64,000 bases of DNA from the NCBI RefSeq assembly GCF_029227915.1, contig NC_079887.1:28209650-28273649 (forward strand), in the 5' to 3' direction. A model generated the notes under the pieces. That model ran no database searches. It saw nothing but the letters and a program-made list of their open reading frames with translations, and was not told where the DNA came from. This DNA comes from Hydractinia symbiolongicarpus (taxonomy: Eukaryota > Cnidaria > Hydrozoa > Anthoathecata > Hydractiniidae). Of the stretch, positions 48,881 to 63,240 are shown piece by piece (position 1 is the first letter of the stretch; every line of letters begins with the position of its first letter). The position numbers and the translations under genes are program-made.

Positions 48881-50200
48881 TTGATGAGACGCTGAATAAA
48901 AGAAGTTTAATCGCCGGCAAACGAAAACCCGCGATTTCCCGTAAATCCCGGGCTTGGCCCGTATAGTCAAAAGTATACAAAGAAAGTACCTAGGGAGTAA
49001 ACTCATTTCCCGAACGATTTTTTATATTATTTTTTTGCCACTAAACGCATGAGACTTGTAGTTTTCAAAAATATTATCATATTTGATGTGACGCTGAATA
49101 AAAGAAGTTTAATCGCCGGCAAACGAAAATCCGCGATTTCCCGTAAATCCCGGACTCGGCCCGTATAGTCAAAGGTATACAAAGAAAGTACCCAGGGAGT
49201 AAACTCATTTCCCGAACGATTTTTGAAATTATTTTTTCATCACTAAAACGCATGAGACTTGTAGTTTTCAAAAATGTTTTCATTTTTGATGAGACGCTGA
49301 ATAAAAGAAGTTTAATCGCCGGCAAACGAAAACCCGCGATTTCCCGTAAATCCCGGGCTTGGCACGTATAGTCGAATGTATACAAAGAAACTACCCTGTG
49401 AGTAAACTCATTTCCAGAACGATTTTTTAAATTATTTTTTCACCACTAAAACGCATAAGACTTGTAGTTTTTAAAAATGTTTTCATTTTTGATGAGACGC
49501 TGAATAAAAGCAGTTTAATCGCCGGCAAACGAAAACCCGCGATTTCCCGTAAATCCGGGGCTTGGCCCGTATAGTCAAAAGTATACAAAGAAAGTACCTA
49601 GGGAGTAAACTCATTTCCCGAACGATTTTTTATATTATTTTTTTGCCACTAAACGCATGAGACTTGTAGTTTTCAAAAATATTATCATATTTGATGTGAC
49701 GCTGAATAAAAGAAGTTTAATCGCCGGCAAACGAAAATCCGCGATTTCCCGTAAATCCCGGACTCGGCCCGTATAGTCAAAGGTATACAAAGAAAGTACC
49801 CAGGGAGTAAACTCATTTCCCGAACGATTTTTGAAATTATTTTTTCATCACTAAAACGCATGAGACTTGTAGTTTTCAAAAATGTTTTCATTTTTGATGA
49901 GACGCTGAATAAAAGAAGTTTAATCGCCGGCAAACGAAAACCCGCGATTTCCCGTAAATCCCGGGCTTGGCACGTATAGTCGAATGTATACAAAGAAACT
50001 ACCCTGTGAGTAAACTCATTTCCAGAACGATTTTTTAAATTATTTTTTCACCACTAAAACGCATAAGACTTGTAGTTTTTAAAAATGTTTTCATTTTTGA
50101 TGAGACGCTGAATAAAAGCAGTTTAATCGCCGGCAAACGAAAACCCGCGATTTCCCGTAAATCCGGGGCTTGGCCCGTATAGTCAAAAGTATACAAAGAA
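48570..50200. repeat. Short 2- and 3-monomer tandem repeats (405 and 608 bp)
   Basis: The TATTATCATATTTGATGTGACG monomer (given here in part as TTATCATATTTG) stands near 48669, 49074 and 49682, spaced 405 and then 608 bp. These are two and three whole monomers. ATTTTTTCATCAC and AGTACCTAGGG travel with it. The repeated passages are nearly identical, indicating recent exchange. Confidence 0.85.
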
Positions 50201-53200
50201 AGTACCCAGGGCGTAAACTCATTTCCCGAACGATTTTTTAAATTATTTTTTCACCACTAAAACGCATGAGACTTGTAGTTTTCAAAAATGTTTTCATTTT
50301 TGATGAGACGCTGAATAAAAGGAGTTTAATCGCCGGCAAACGAAAACCTGTGATTTCCCTAAATCCCGGACTCGGCCCGTATAGTCAAAAGTATACAAAG
50401 AAAGTACCCAGGGAGTAAAATCATTTCCAGAACGATTTTTTAAATTATTTTTTCACCACTAAAACGCATAAGACTTGTAGTTTTTAAAAATGTTTTCATT
50501 TTTGATGAGACGCTGAATAAAAGCAGTTTAATCGCCGGCAAACGAAAACCCGCGATTTCCCGTAAATCCGGGGCTTGGCCCGTATAGTCAAAAGTATACA
50601 AAGAAAGTACCCAGGGAGTAAACTCATTTCCCGAACGATTTTTTAAATTTTTTTTTCACCACTAAAACGCATGAAACTTGTAGTTTTCAAAAATGTTTTC
50701 ATTTTTGATGAGACGCTGAATAAAAGAAGTTTAATCGCCGGCAAACGAAAACCCGCGATTTCCCGTAAATCCCGGGCTTGGCACGTATAGTCGAATGTAT
50801 ACAAAGAAAGTACCCTGTGAGTAAACTCATTTCCAGAACGATTTTTTAAATTATTTTTTCACCACTAAAACGCATAAGACTTGTAGTTTTTAAAAATGTT
50901 TTCATTTTTGATGAGACGCTGAATAAAAGCAGTTTAATCGCCGGCAAACGAAAACCCGCGATTTCCCGTAAATCCGGGGCTTGGCCCGTATAGTCAAAAG
51001 TATACAAAGAAAGTACCCAGGGAGTAAACTCATTTCCCGAACGATTTTTTGAATTATTTTTTCACCACTAAAACGCATGAGACTTGTAGTTTTCAAAAAT
51101 GTTTTCATTTTTGATGAGACGCTGAATAAAAGGAGTTTAATCGCCGGCAAACGAAAACCTGTGATTTCCCTAAATTCCGGACTCGGCCCGTATAGTCAAA
51201 AGTATACAAAGAAAGTACCCAGGGAGTAAACTCATTTCCAGAACGATTTTTTAAATTATTCTTTCACCACTAAAACGCATAAGACTTGTAGTTTTCAAAA
51301 ATGTTTTCATTTTTGATGAGACGCTGAATAAAAGAAGTTTAATCGCCGGCAAACGAAAACCCGCGATTTCCCGTAAATCCAGGGCTTGGCCCGTATAGTC
51401 AAAAGTATACAAAGAAAGTACCCAGGGAGTAAACTCATTTCCCGAACGATTTTTTAAATTATTTTTTCACCACTAAAACGCATGAGACTTGTAGTTTTCA
51501 AAAATGTTTTTATTTTGGATGAGACGCTGAATAAAAGCAGTTTAATCGCCGGCAAACGAAAACCTGCGATTTCCCTAAATCCCGGACTCGGCCCGTATAG
51601 TCAAAAGTATACAAAGAAAGTACCCAGGGAGTAAACTCATTTCCAGAACAATTTTTTAAATTATTTTTTCACCACTAAAACGCATAAGACTTGTAATTTT
51701 TAAAAATGTTTTCATTTTTGATGAGACGCTGAATAAAAGAAGTTTAATCGCCGGCAAACGAAAACCCGCGATTTCCCGTAAATCCCGGGCTTGGCCCGTA
51801 TAGTCAAAAGTATACAAAGAAAGTACCTAGGGAGTAAACTCATTTCCCGAACGATTTTTTATATTATTTTTTTGCCACTAAACGCATGAGACTTGTAGTT
51901 TTCAAAAATATTATCATATTTGATGTGACGCTGAATAAAAGAAGTTTAATCGCCGGCAAACGAAAATCCGCGATTTCCCGTAAATCCCGGACTCGGCCCG
52001 TATAGTCAAAGGTATACAAAGAAAGTACCCAGGGAGTAAACTCATTTCCCGAACGATTTTTGAAATTATTTTTTCACCACTAAAACGCATGAGACTTGTA
52101 GTTTTCAAAAATGTTTTCATTTTTGATGAGACGCTTAATGAAAGAGGTTTAATCGCCGGCAAACAAAATCCCGCGTTTTCCCGTAAATCCGGGGCTTGGC
52201 CCGTATAGTCGAATGTATACAAAGAAAGTACCCAGGGAGTAAACTCATTTCCCGAACGATTTTTTAAATTTTTTTTCACCACTAAAACGCATGAAACTTG
52301 TAGTTTTCAAAAATGTTTTCATTTTTGATGAGACGCTGAATAAAAGAAGTTTAATCGCCGGCAAACGAAAACCCGCGATTTCCCGTAAATCCCGGGCTTG
52401 GCACGTATAGTCGAATGTATACAAAGAAAGTACCCTGTGAGTAAACTCATTTCCAGAACGATTTTTTAAATTATTTTTTCACCACTAAAACGCATAAGAC
52501 TTGTAGTTTTTAAAAATGTTTTCATTTTTGATGAGACGCTGAATAAAAGCAGTTTAATCGCCGGCAAACGAAAACCCGCGATTTCCCGTAAATCCGGGGC
52601 TTGGCCCGTATAGTCAAAAGTATACAAAGAAAGTACCCAGGGAGTAAACTCATTTCCCGAACGATTTTTTAAATTATTTTTTCACCACTAAAACGCATGA
52701 GACTTGTAGTTTTCAAAAATGTTTTCATTTTTGATGAGACGCTGAATAAAAGGAGTTTAATCGCCGGCAAACGAAAACCTGTGATTTCCCTAAATCCCGG
52801 ACTCGGCCCGTATAGTCAAAAGTATACAAAGAAAGTACCCAGGGAGTAAAATCATTTCCAGAACGATTTTTTAAATTATTTTTTCACCACTAAAACGCAT
52901 AAGACTTGTAGTTTTTAAAAATGTTTTCATTTTTGATGAGACGCTGAATAAAAGCAGTTTAATCGCCGGCAAACGAAAACCCGCGATTTCCCGTAAATCC
53001 GGGGCTTGGCCCGTATAGTCAAAAGTATACAAAGAAAGTACCCAGGGAGTAAACTCATTTCCCGAACGATTTTTTAAATTTTTTTTTCACCACTAAAACG
53101 CATGAAACTTGTAGTTTTCAAAAATGTTTTCATTTTTGATGAGACGCTGAATAAAAGAAGTTTAATCGCCGGCAAACGAAAACCCGCGATTTCCCGTAAA

Positions 53201-54000
53201 TCCCGGGCTTGGCACGTATAGTCGAATGTATACAAAGAAAGTACCCTGTGAGTAAACTCATTTCCAGAACGATTTTTTAAATTATTTTTTCACCACTAAA
53301 ACGCATAAGACTTGTAGTTTTTAAAAATGTTTTCATTTTTGATGAGACGCTGAATAAAAGCAGTTTAATCGCCGGCAAACGAAAACCCGCGATTTCCCGT
53401 AAATCCGGGGCTTGGCCCGTATAGTCAAAAGTATACAAAGAAAGTACCCAGGGAGTAAACTCATTTCCCGAACGATTTTTTGAATTATTTTTTCACCACT
53501 AAAACGCATGAGACTTGTAGTTTTCAAAAATGTTTTCATTTTTGATGAGACGCTGAATAAAAGGAGTTTAATCGCCGGCAAACGAAAACCTGTGATTTCC
53601 CTAAATTCCGGACTCGGCCCGTATAGTCAAAAGTATACAAAGAAAGTACCCAGGGAGTAAACTCATTTCCAGAACGATTTTTTAAATTATTTTTTCACCA
53701 CTAAAACGCATAAGACTTGTAGTTTTTAAAAATGTTTTCATTTTTGATGAGACGCTGAATAAAAGCAGTTTAATCGCCGGCAAACGAAAACCCGCGATTT
53801 CCCGTAAATCCGGGGCTTGGCCCGTATAGTCAAAAGTATACAAAGAAAGTACCCAGGGAGTAAACTCATTTCCCGAACGATTTTTTAAATTATTTTTTCA
53901 CCACTAAAACGCATGAGACTTGTAGTTTTCAAAAATGTTTTCATTTTTGATGAGACGCTGAATAAAAGCAGTTTAATCGCCGGCAAACGAAAACCTGTGA
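50201..54000. repeat. 12-monomer, 2,431-bp repeat with nested 811-bp spacing
   Basis: AAAAGGAGTTTAATC (GGAG at 50321, 51132 and 52752) with CCTGTGATTTCCC marks the unit. 50321 and 52752 are 2,431 bp apart, and 50321 and 51132 are 811 bp apart (four monomers). Inside it, 51.26-52.2 kb copies 46.8-47.8 kb at an offset of 4,458 bp (22 monomers), shown by AATTATTCTTTCACC at 46801 and 51259. Only satellite is present. Confidence 0.82.
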
Positions 54001-57000
54001 TTTCCCTAAATCCTGGACTCGGCCCGTATAGTCAAAAGTATACAAAGAAAGTACCCAGGGAGTAAACTCATTTCCAGAACGTTTTTTAAATTATTTTTTC
54101 ACCACCAAACGCATGAGACTTGTAGTTTTCAAAAATATTTTCATATTTGATGTGACGCTGAATAAAAGAAGTTTAATCGCCGGCAAACGAAAATCCGCGA
54201 GTTCCCGTAAATCCCGGACTCGGCCCGTATAGTCAAAAGTATACAAAGAAAGTACCCAGGGAGTAAACTCATTTCCCAAACGATTTTTTAAATTATTTTT
54301 TCACCACTAAAACGCATAAGACTTGTAGTTTTTAAAAATGTTTTCATTTTTGATGAGACGCTGAATAAAAGAAGTTTAATCGCCGGCAAACGAAAACCCG
54401 CGATTTCCCGTAAATCCCGGCTTGGCCCGTATAGTCAAAAGTATACAAAGAAAGTACCCAGGGAGTAAACTCATTTCCCGAACGATTTTTTAAATTATTT
54501 TTTCACCACTAAAACGCATGAGAATTTTAGTTTTCAAAAATGTTTTCATTTTTGATGAGACGCTGAATAGAAGCAGTTTAATCGCCGGCAAACGAAAACC
54601 TGCGATTTCCCTAAATCCCAGACTCGGCCCGTATAGTCAAAAGTATACAAAGAAAGTACCCAGGGATTAAACTCATTTCCCGAACGATTTTTTAAATTAT
54701 TTTTTCACCACTAAAACGCATAAGACTTGTAGTTTTTAAAAATGTTTTCATTTTTGATGAGACGCTGAATAAAAGCAGTTTAATCGCCGGCAAACGAAAA
54801 CCCGCGATTTCCCGTAAATCCGGGGCTTGGCCCGTATAGTCAAAAGTATACAAAGAAAGTACCCAGGGAGTAAACTCATTTCCCGAACGATTTTTTAAAT
54901 TATTTTTTCACCACTAAAACGCATGAGACTTGTAGTTTTCAAAAATGTTTTCATTTTTGATGAGACGCTGAATAAAAGCAGTTTAATCGCCGGCAAACGA
55001 AAACCTGTGATTTCCCTAAATCCCGGACTCGGCCCGTATAGTCAAAAGTATACAAAGAAAGTACCCAGGGAGTAAACTCATTTCCAGAACGTTTTTTAAA
55101 TTATTTTTTCACCACCAAACGCATGAGACTTGTAGTTTTCAAAAATATTTTCATATTTGATGTGACGCTGAATAAAAGAAGTTTAATCGCCGGCAAACGA
55201 AAATCCGCGAGTTCCCGTAAATCCCGGACTCGGCCCGTATAGTCAAAAGTATACAAAGAAAGTACCCAGGGAGTAAACTCATTTCCCAAACGATTTTTTA
55301 AATTATTTTTTCACCACTAAAACGCATAAGACTTGTAGTTTTTAAAAATGTTTTCATTTTTGATGAGACGCTGAATAAAAGAAGTTTAATCGCCGGCAAA
55401 CGAAAACCCGCGATTTCCCGTAAATCCCGGCTTGGCCCGTATAGTCAAAAGTATACAAAGAAAGTACCCAGGGAGTAAACTCATTTCCCGAACGATTTTT
55501 TAAATTATTTTTTCACCACTAAAACGCATGAGAATTTTAGTTTTCAAAAATGTTTTCATTTTTGATGAGACGCTGAATAAAAGCAGTTTAATCGCCGGCA
55601 AACGAAAACCCGCGATTTCCCGTAAATCCGGGGCTTGGCCCGTATAGTCAAAAGTATACAAAGAAAGTACCCAGGGAGTAAACTCATTTCCCGAACGATT
55701 TTTTAAATTTTTTTTTCACCACTAAAACGCATGAAACTTGTAGTTTTCAAAAATGTTTTCATTTTTGATGAGACGCTGAATAAAAGCAGTTTAATCGCCG
55801 GCAAACGAAAACCCGCGATTTCCCGTAAATCCGGGGCTTGGCCCGTATAGTCAAAAGTATACAAAGAAAGTACCCAGGGAGTAAACTCATTTCCCGAACG
55901 ATTTTTTAAATTATTTTTTCACCACTAAAACGCATGAGACTTGTAGTTTTCAAAAATGTTTTCATTTTTGATGAGACGCTGAATAAAAGGAGTTTAATCG
56001 CCGGCAAACGAAAACCTGTGATTTCCCTAAATTCCGGACTCGGCCCGTATAGTCAAAAGTATACAAAGAAAGTACCCAGGGATAAAACTCATTTCCAGAA
56101 CGATTTTTTAATTTATTTTTTCACCACTAAAACGCATAAGACTTGTAGTTTTTAAAAATGTTTTCATTTTTGATGAGACGCTGAATAAAAGCAGTTTAAT
56201 CGCCGGCAAACGAAAACCCGCGATTTCCCGTAAATCCGGGGCTTGGCCCGTATAGTCAAAAGTATACAAAGAAAGTACCCAGGGAGTAAACTCATTTCCC
56301 AAACGATTTTTTAAATTATTTTTTCACCACTAAAACGCATGAGACTTGTAGTTTTCAAAAATGTTTTCATTTTTGATGAGACGCTGAATAAAAGCAGTTT
56401 AATCGCCGGCAAACGAAAACCTGTGATTTCCCTAAATCCCGGACTCGGCCCGTATAGTCAAAAGTATACAAAGAAAGTACCCAGGGAGTAAACTCATTTC
56501 CAGAACGTTTTTTAAATTATTTTTTTACCACCAAACGCATGAGACTTGTAGTTTTCAAAAATATTTTCATATTTGATGTGACGCTGAATAAAAGAAGTTT
56601 AATCGCCGGCAAACGAAAATCCGCGAGTTCCCGTAAATCCCGGACTCGGCCCGTATAGTCAAAAGTATACAAAGAAAGTACCCAGGGAGTAAACTCATTT
56701 CCCAAACGATTTTTTAAATTATTTTTTCACCACTAAAACGCATAAGACTTGTAGTTTTTAAAAATGTTTTCATTTTTGATGAGACGCTGAATAAAAGAAG
56801 TTTAATCGCCGGCAAACGAAAACCCGCGATTTCCCGTAAATCCCGGCTTGGCCCGTATAGTCAAAAGTATACAAAGAAAGTACCCAGGGAGTAAACTCAT
56901 TTCCCGAACGATTTTTTAAATTATTTTTTCACCACTAAAACGCATGAGAATTTTAGTTTTCAAAAATGTTTTCATTTTTGATGAGACGCTGAATAGAAGC

Positions 57001-57100
57001 AGTTTAATCGCCGGCAAACGAAAACCTGCGATTTCCCTAAATCCCAGACTCGGCCCGTATAGTCAAAAGTATACAAAGAAAGTACCCAGGGATTAAACTC
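54001..57100. repeat. Repeated 5- and 7-monomer spacing (1,010 and 1,416 bp)
   Basis: A monomer with CACCACCAAACGC, TTTTCATATTTGATGTGACG (given in parts) and CGCGAGTTCCCG occurs near 54100, 55110 and 56526. The flanking GAGAATTTTAG monomers move with it. The last copy has TTTTTTACCACC where the first two have TTTTTTCACCACC. No gene is visible. Confidence 0.82.
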
Positions 57101-60100
57101 ATTTCCCGAACGATTTTTTAAATTACTTTTTCACCACTAAAACGCATGAGACTTGTAGTTTTTAAAAATGTTTTCATTTTTGATGAGACGCTGAGTAAAA
57201 GAAGTTTAATCGCCGGCAAACGAAAACCTGCGATTTCCCGTAAATCCAGGACTCGGCCCGTATAGTCAAAAGTATACAAAGAAAGTACCCAGGGAGTAAA
57301 CTCATTTCCCAAACGATTTTTTAAATTATTTTTTCACCACTAAAACGCATAAGATTTGTAGTTTTTAAAAATGTTTTCACTTTTGATGGGACGCTGAATA
57401 AAAGAAGTTTAATCGCCGGCAAACGAAAATCCACGATTACCCGTAAATACCGTACTCGGCCCGTATAGTCAAAAGTATACAAAGAAAGTACCCAGGGAGT
57501 AAACTCATTTCCCGAACGATTTTTTAAATTATTTTTTCACCACTAAAACGCATGAGACTTGTAGTTTTCAAAAATGTTTTCAATTTTGTTGAGACGCTTA
57601 ATGAAAGAGGTTTAATCGCCGGCAAACGAAATCCCGCGTTTTCCCGTATATCCGGGGCTTGGCCCGTATAGTCGAATGTATACAAAGAAAGTACCCAGGG
57701 AGTAAACTCATTTCCTGAACGATTTTTTAAATTTTTTTTTCAAAACTAAAACGCATGAGACTTGTAGTTTTCAAAAATGTTTTCATTTTTGATGAGACGC
57801 TTAATGAAAGAGGTTTAATCGCCGGAAAACGAAAACCCGCGATTTCCCGTAAATCCCGGGCTTGGCCCGTATAGTCGAATGTATACAAAGAAAGTACCCT
57901 GTGAATAAACTCATTTCCAGAACGATTTTTTAAATTATTTTTTCACCACTAAAACTCATCAGACTTGTAGTTTTCAAGAATGTTTTCATTTTTGATGAGA
58001 CGCTGAATAAAAGCAGTTTAATCGCCGGCAAACGAAAACCCGCGATTTCCCGTAAATCCCGGCTTGGCCCGTTTAGTCAAGAGTATACAAAGAAAGTACC
58101 CAGGGAGTAAACTCATTTCCCGAACGATTTTTTAAATTATTTTTTCACCATTAAAACGCATGAGAATTTTAGTTTTCAAAAATGTTTTCATTTTTGATGA
58201 GACGCTGAATAAAAGCAGTTTAATCGCCGGCAAACGAAAACGTGCGATTTCCCTAAATCCCAGACTCGGCCCGTATAGTCAAAAGTATACAAAGAAAGTA
58301 CCCAGGGAGTAAACTCATTTCCCGAACGATTTTTTAAATTACTTTTTCACCACTAAAACGCATGAGACTTGTAGTTTTTAAAAATGTTTTCATTTTTGAT
58401 GAGACGCTGAATAAAAGAAGTTTAATCGCCGGCAAACGAACACCCGCGATTTCCCGTAAATCCCGGCTTGGCCCGTATAGTCAAAAGTATACAAAGAAAG
58501 TACCCAGGGAGTAAACTCATTTCCCGAACGATTTTTTAAATTATTTTTTCACCACTAAAACGCATGAGAATTTTAGTTTTCAAAAATGTTTTCATTTTTG
58601 ATGAGACGCTGAATAGAAGCAGTTTAATCGCCGGCAAACGAAAACCTGCGATTTCCCTAAATCCCAGACTCGGCCCGTATAGTCAAAAGTATACAAAGAA
58701 AGTACCCAGGGATTAAACTCATTTCCCGAACGATTTTTTAAATTACTTTTTCACCACTAAAACGCATGAGACTTGTAGTTTTTAAAAATGTTTTCATTTT
58801 TGATGAGACGCTGAGTAAAAGAAGTTTAATCGCCGGCAAACGAAAACCTGCGATTTCCCGTAAATCCTGGACTCGGCCCGTATAGTCAAAAGTATACAAA
58901 GAAAGTACCCAGGGAGTAAACTCATTTCCCAAACGATTTTTTAAATTATTTTTTCACCACTAAAACGCATAAGATTTGTAGTTTTTAAAAATGTTTTCAC
59001 TTTTGATGGGACGCTGAATAAAAGAAGTTTAATCGCCGGCAAACGAAAATCCGCGATTACCCGTAAATCCCGGACTCGGCCCGTATAGTCAAAAGTATAC
59101 AAAGAAAGTACCCAGGAAGTAAACTCATTTCCCGAACGATTTTTTAAATTATTTTTTCACCACTAAAACGCATGAGACTTGTAGTTTTCAAAAATGTTTT
59201 CATTTTTGATGAGACGCTTAATGAAAGAGGTTTAATCGCCGGCAAACGAAATCCCGCGTTTTCCCGTATATCCGGGGCTTGGCCCGTATAGTCGAATGTA
59301 TACAAAGAAAGTACCCAGGGAGTAAACTCATTTCCCGAACGATTTTTTAAATTTTTTTTTCAAAACTAAAACGCATGAGACTTGTAGTTTTCAAAAATGT
59401 TTTCATTTTTGATGAGACGCTTAATGAAAGAGGTTTAATCGCCGGAAAACGAAAACCCGCGATTTCCCGTAAATCCCGGGCTTGGCCCGTATAGTCGAAT
59501 GTATACAAAGAAAGTACCCTGTGAATAAACTCATTTCCAGAACGATTTTTTAAATTATTTTTTCACCACTAAAACGCATCAGACTTGTAGTTTTCAAGAA
59601 TGTTTTCATTTTTGATGAGACGCTGAATAAAAGCAGTTTAATCGCCGGCAAACGAAAACCCGCGATTTCCCGTAAATCCCGGCTTGGCCCGTTTAGTCAA
59701 AAGTATACAAAGAAAGTACCCAGGGAGTAAACTCATTTCCCGAACGATTTTTTAAATTATTTTTTCACCATTAAAACGCATGAGAATTTTAGTTTTCAAA
59801 AATGTTTTCATTTTTGATGAGACGCTGAATAAAAGCAGTTTAATCGCCGGCAAACGAAAACCTGCGATTTCCCTAAATCCCAGACTCGGCCCGTATAGTC
59901 AAAAGTATACAAAGAAAGTACCCAGGGAGTAAACTCATTTCCCGAACGATTTTTTAAATTACTTTTTCACCACTAAAACGCATGAGACTTGTAGTTTTTA
60001 AAAATGTTTTCATTTTTGATGAGACGCTGAGTAAAAGAAGTTTAATCGCCGGCAAACGAAAACCTGCGATTTCCCGTAAATCCTGCACTCGGCCCGTATA

Positions 60101-60360
60101 GTCAAAAGTATACAAAGAAAGTACCCAGGGAGTAAACTCATTTCCCAAACGATTTTTTAAATTATTTTTTCACCACTAAAACGCATAAGATTTGTAGTTT
60201 TTAAAAATGTTTTCACTTTTGATGGGACGCTGAATAAAAGAAGTTTAATCGCCGGCAAACGAAAATCCGCGATTACCCGTAAATCCCGGACTCGGCCCGT
60301 ATAGTCAAAAGTATACAAAGAAAGTACCCAGGGAGTAAACTCATTTCCCGAACGATTTTT
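57101..60360. repeat. Tandem duplication of an 8-monomer, 1,620-bp unit
   Basis: TTTCAAAACTAAAACGC (near 57739 and 59359), GAATAGAAGCAG (near 56993 and 58613) and TGATTACCCGTAAAT-like tails recur at an offset of 1,620 bp. Differences such as AAAACTCATCAG near 57953 and CCACGATTACCC near 57431 lie in the first copy. This shows some divergence since duplication. Confidence 0.83.
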
Positions 60361-63240
60361 TAAATTATTTTTTCACCACTAAAACGCATGAGACTTGTAG
60401 TTTTCAAAAATGTTTTCATTTTTGATGAGACGCTTAATGAAAGAGGTTTAATCGCCGGAAAACGAAAACCCGCGATTTCCCGTAAATCCCGGGCTTGGCC
60501 CGTATAGTCGAATGTATACAAAGAAAGTACCCTGTGAATAAACTCATTTCCAGAACGATTTTTTAAATTATTTTTTCACCACTAAAACGCATCAGACTTG
60601 TAGTTTTCAAGAATGTTTTCATTTTTGATGAGACGCTGAATAAAAGCAGTTTAATCGCCGGCAAACGAAAACCCGCTATTTCCCGTTAATCCCGGCTTGG
60701 CCCGTATAGTCAAAAGTATACAAAGAAAGTACACAGGGAGTAAACTCATTTCCCGAACGATTTTTTAAATTACTTTTTCACCACTAAAACGCATGAGACT
60801 TTTAGTTTTCAAAAATGTTTTCATTTTTGATGAGACGCTTAATGAAAGAGGTTTAATCGCCGGCAAACGAAATCCCGCGTTTTCCCGTATATCCGGGGCT
60901 TGGCCCGTATAGTCGAATGTATACAAAGAAAGTACCCAGGGAGTAAACTCATTTCCCGAACGATTTTTTAAATTTTTTTTTCAAAACTAAAACGCATGAG
61001 ACTTGTAGTTTTCAAAAATGTTTTCATTTTTGATGAGACGCTTAATGAAAGAGGTTTAATCGCCGGAAAACGAAAACCCGCGATTTCCCTAAATCCCAGA
61101 CTCGGCCCGTATAGTCAAAAGTATACAAAGAAAGTACCCAGGGAGTAAACTCATTTCCCGAACGATTTTTTAAATTACTTTTTCACCACTAAAACGCATG
61201 AGACTTGTAGTTTTTAAAAATGTTTTCATTTTTGATGAGACGCTGAGTAAAAGAAGTTTAATCGCCGGCAAACGAAAACCTGCGATTTCCCGTAAATCCT
61301 GGACTCGGCCCGTATAGTCAAAAGTATACAAAGAAAGTACCCAGGGAGTAAACTCATTTCCCGAACGATTTTTTAAATTTTTTTTTCAAAACTAAAACGC
61401 ATGAGACTTGTAGTTTTCAAAAATGTTTTCATTTTTGATGAGACGCTTAATGAAAGAGGTTTAATCGCCGGAAAACGAAAACCCGCGATTTCCCGTAAAT
61501 CCCGGGCTTGGCCCGTATAGTCGAATGTATACAAAGAAAGTACCCTGTGAATAAACTCATTTCCAGAACGATTTTTTAAATTATTTTTTCACCACTAAAA
61601 CGCATCAGACTTGTAGTTTTCAAGAATGTTTTCATTTTTGATGAGACGCTGAATAAAAGCAGTTTAATCGCCGGCAAACGAAAACCCGCGATTTCCCGTA
61701 AATCCCGGCTTGGCCCGTTTAGTCAAAAGTATACAAAGAAAGTACCCAGGGAGTAAACTCATTTCCCGAACGATTTTTTAAATTATTTTTTCACCATTAA
61801 AACTCATGAGAATTTTAGTTTTCAAAAATGTTTTCATTTTTGATGAGACGCTGAATAAAAGCAGTTTAATCGCCGGCAAACGAAAACCTGCGATTTCCCT
61901 AAATCCCAGACTCGGCCCGTATAGTCAAAAGTATACAAAGAAAGTACCCAGGGAGTAAACTCATTTCCCGAACGATTTTTTAAATTACTTTTTCACCACT
62001 AAAACGCATGAGACTTGTAGTTTTTAAAAATGTTTTCATTTTTGATGAGACGCTGAGTAAAAGAAGTTTAATCGCCGGCAAACGAAAACCTGCGATTTCC
62101 CGTAAATCCTGGACTCGGCCCGTATAGTCAAAAGTATACAAAGAAAGTACCCAGGGAGTAAACTCATTTCCCAAACGATTTTTTAAATTATTTTTTCACC
62201 ACTAAAACGCATAAGATTTGTAGTTTTTAAAAATGTTTTCACTTTTGATGGGACGCTGAATAAAAGAAGTTTAATCGCCGGCAAACGAAAATCCGCGATT
62301 ACCCGTAAATCCCGGACTCGGCCCGTATAGTCAAATGTATACAAAGAAAGTACCCTGTGAATAAACTCATTTCCAGAACGATTTTTTAAATTATTTTTTC
62401 ACCACTAAAACGCATCAGACTTGTAGTTTTCAAGAATTTTTTCATTTTTGATGAGACGCTGAATAAAAGCAGTTTAATCGCCGGCAAACGAAAACCCGCT
62501 ATTTCCCGTAAATCCCGGCTTGGCCCGTATAGTCAAAAGTATACAAAGAAAGTACACAGGGAGTAAACTCATTTCCCGAACGATTTTTTAAATTACTTTT
62601 TCACCACTAAAACGCATGAGACTTTTAGTTTTCAAAAATGTTTTCATTTTTGATGAGACGCTTAATGAAAGAGGTTTAATCGCCGGCAAACGAAATCCCG
62701 CGTTTTCCCGTATATCCGGGGCTTGGCCCGTATAGTCGAATGTATACAAAGAAAGTACCCAGGGAATAAACTCATTTCCCGAACGATTTTTTATATTTTT
62801 TTTTCAAAACTAAAACGCATGAGACTTGTAGTTTTCAAAAATTTTTTCATTTTTGATGAGACGCTTAATGAAAGAGGTTTAATCGCCGGAAAACGAAAAC
62901 CCGCGATTTCCCTAAATCCCAGACTCGGCCCGTATAGTCAAAAGTATACAAAGAAAGTACCCAGGGAGTAAACTCATTTCCCGAACGATTTTTTAAATTA
63001 CTTTTTCACCACTAAAACGCATGAGACTTGTAGTTTTTAAAAATGTTTTCATTTTTGATGAGACGCTGAGTAAAAGAAGTTTAATCGCCGGCAAACGAAA
63101 ACCTGCGATTTCCCGTAAATCCTGGACTCGGCCCGTATAGTCAAAAGTATACAAAGAAAGTACCCAGGGAGTAAACTCATTTCCCAAACGATTTTTTAAA
63201 TTATTTTTTCACCACTAAAACGCATAAGATTTGTAGTTTT
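60361..63240. repeat. Right-domain satellite block with 10- and 5-monomer repeats
   Basis: The TTACTTTTTCACC monomer with GCTGAGTAAAAG stands near 59960, 61986 and 62999, spaced 2,026 and 1,013 bp. E-type monomers are dense here (about 60430, 60838, 61041, 61445, 62659 and 62863). AAATTTTTTTTTCAAAAC is confined to 57.7-62.8 kb. Only satellite is present. Confidence 0.8.

Noticed and set aside
62723-62971. 82-residue plus-strand open frame near the right end
   Set aside because: It begins at CCCGTATAGTCGAATG-type sequence and reads across one and a bit monomers because of local indels. It has the same repeat-derived peptide as the other frames and no independent support.
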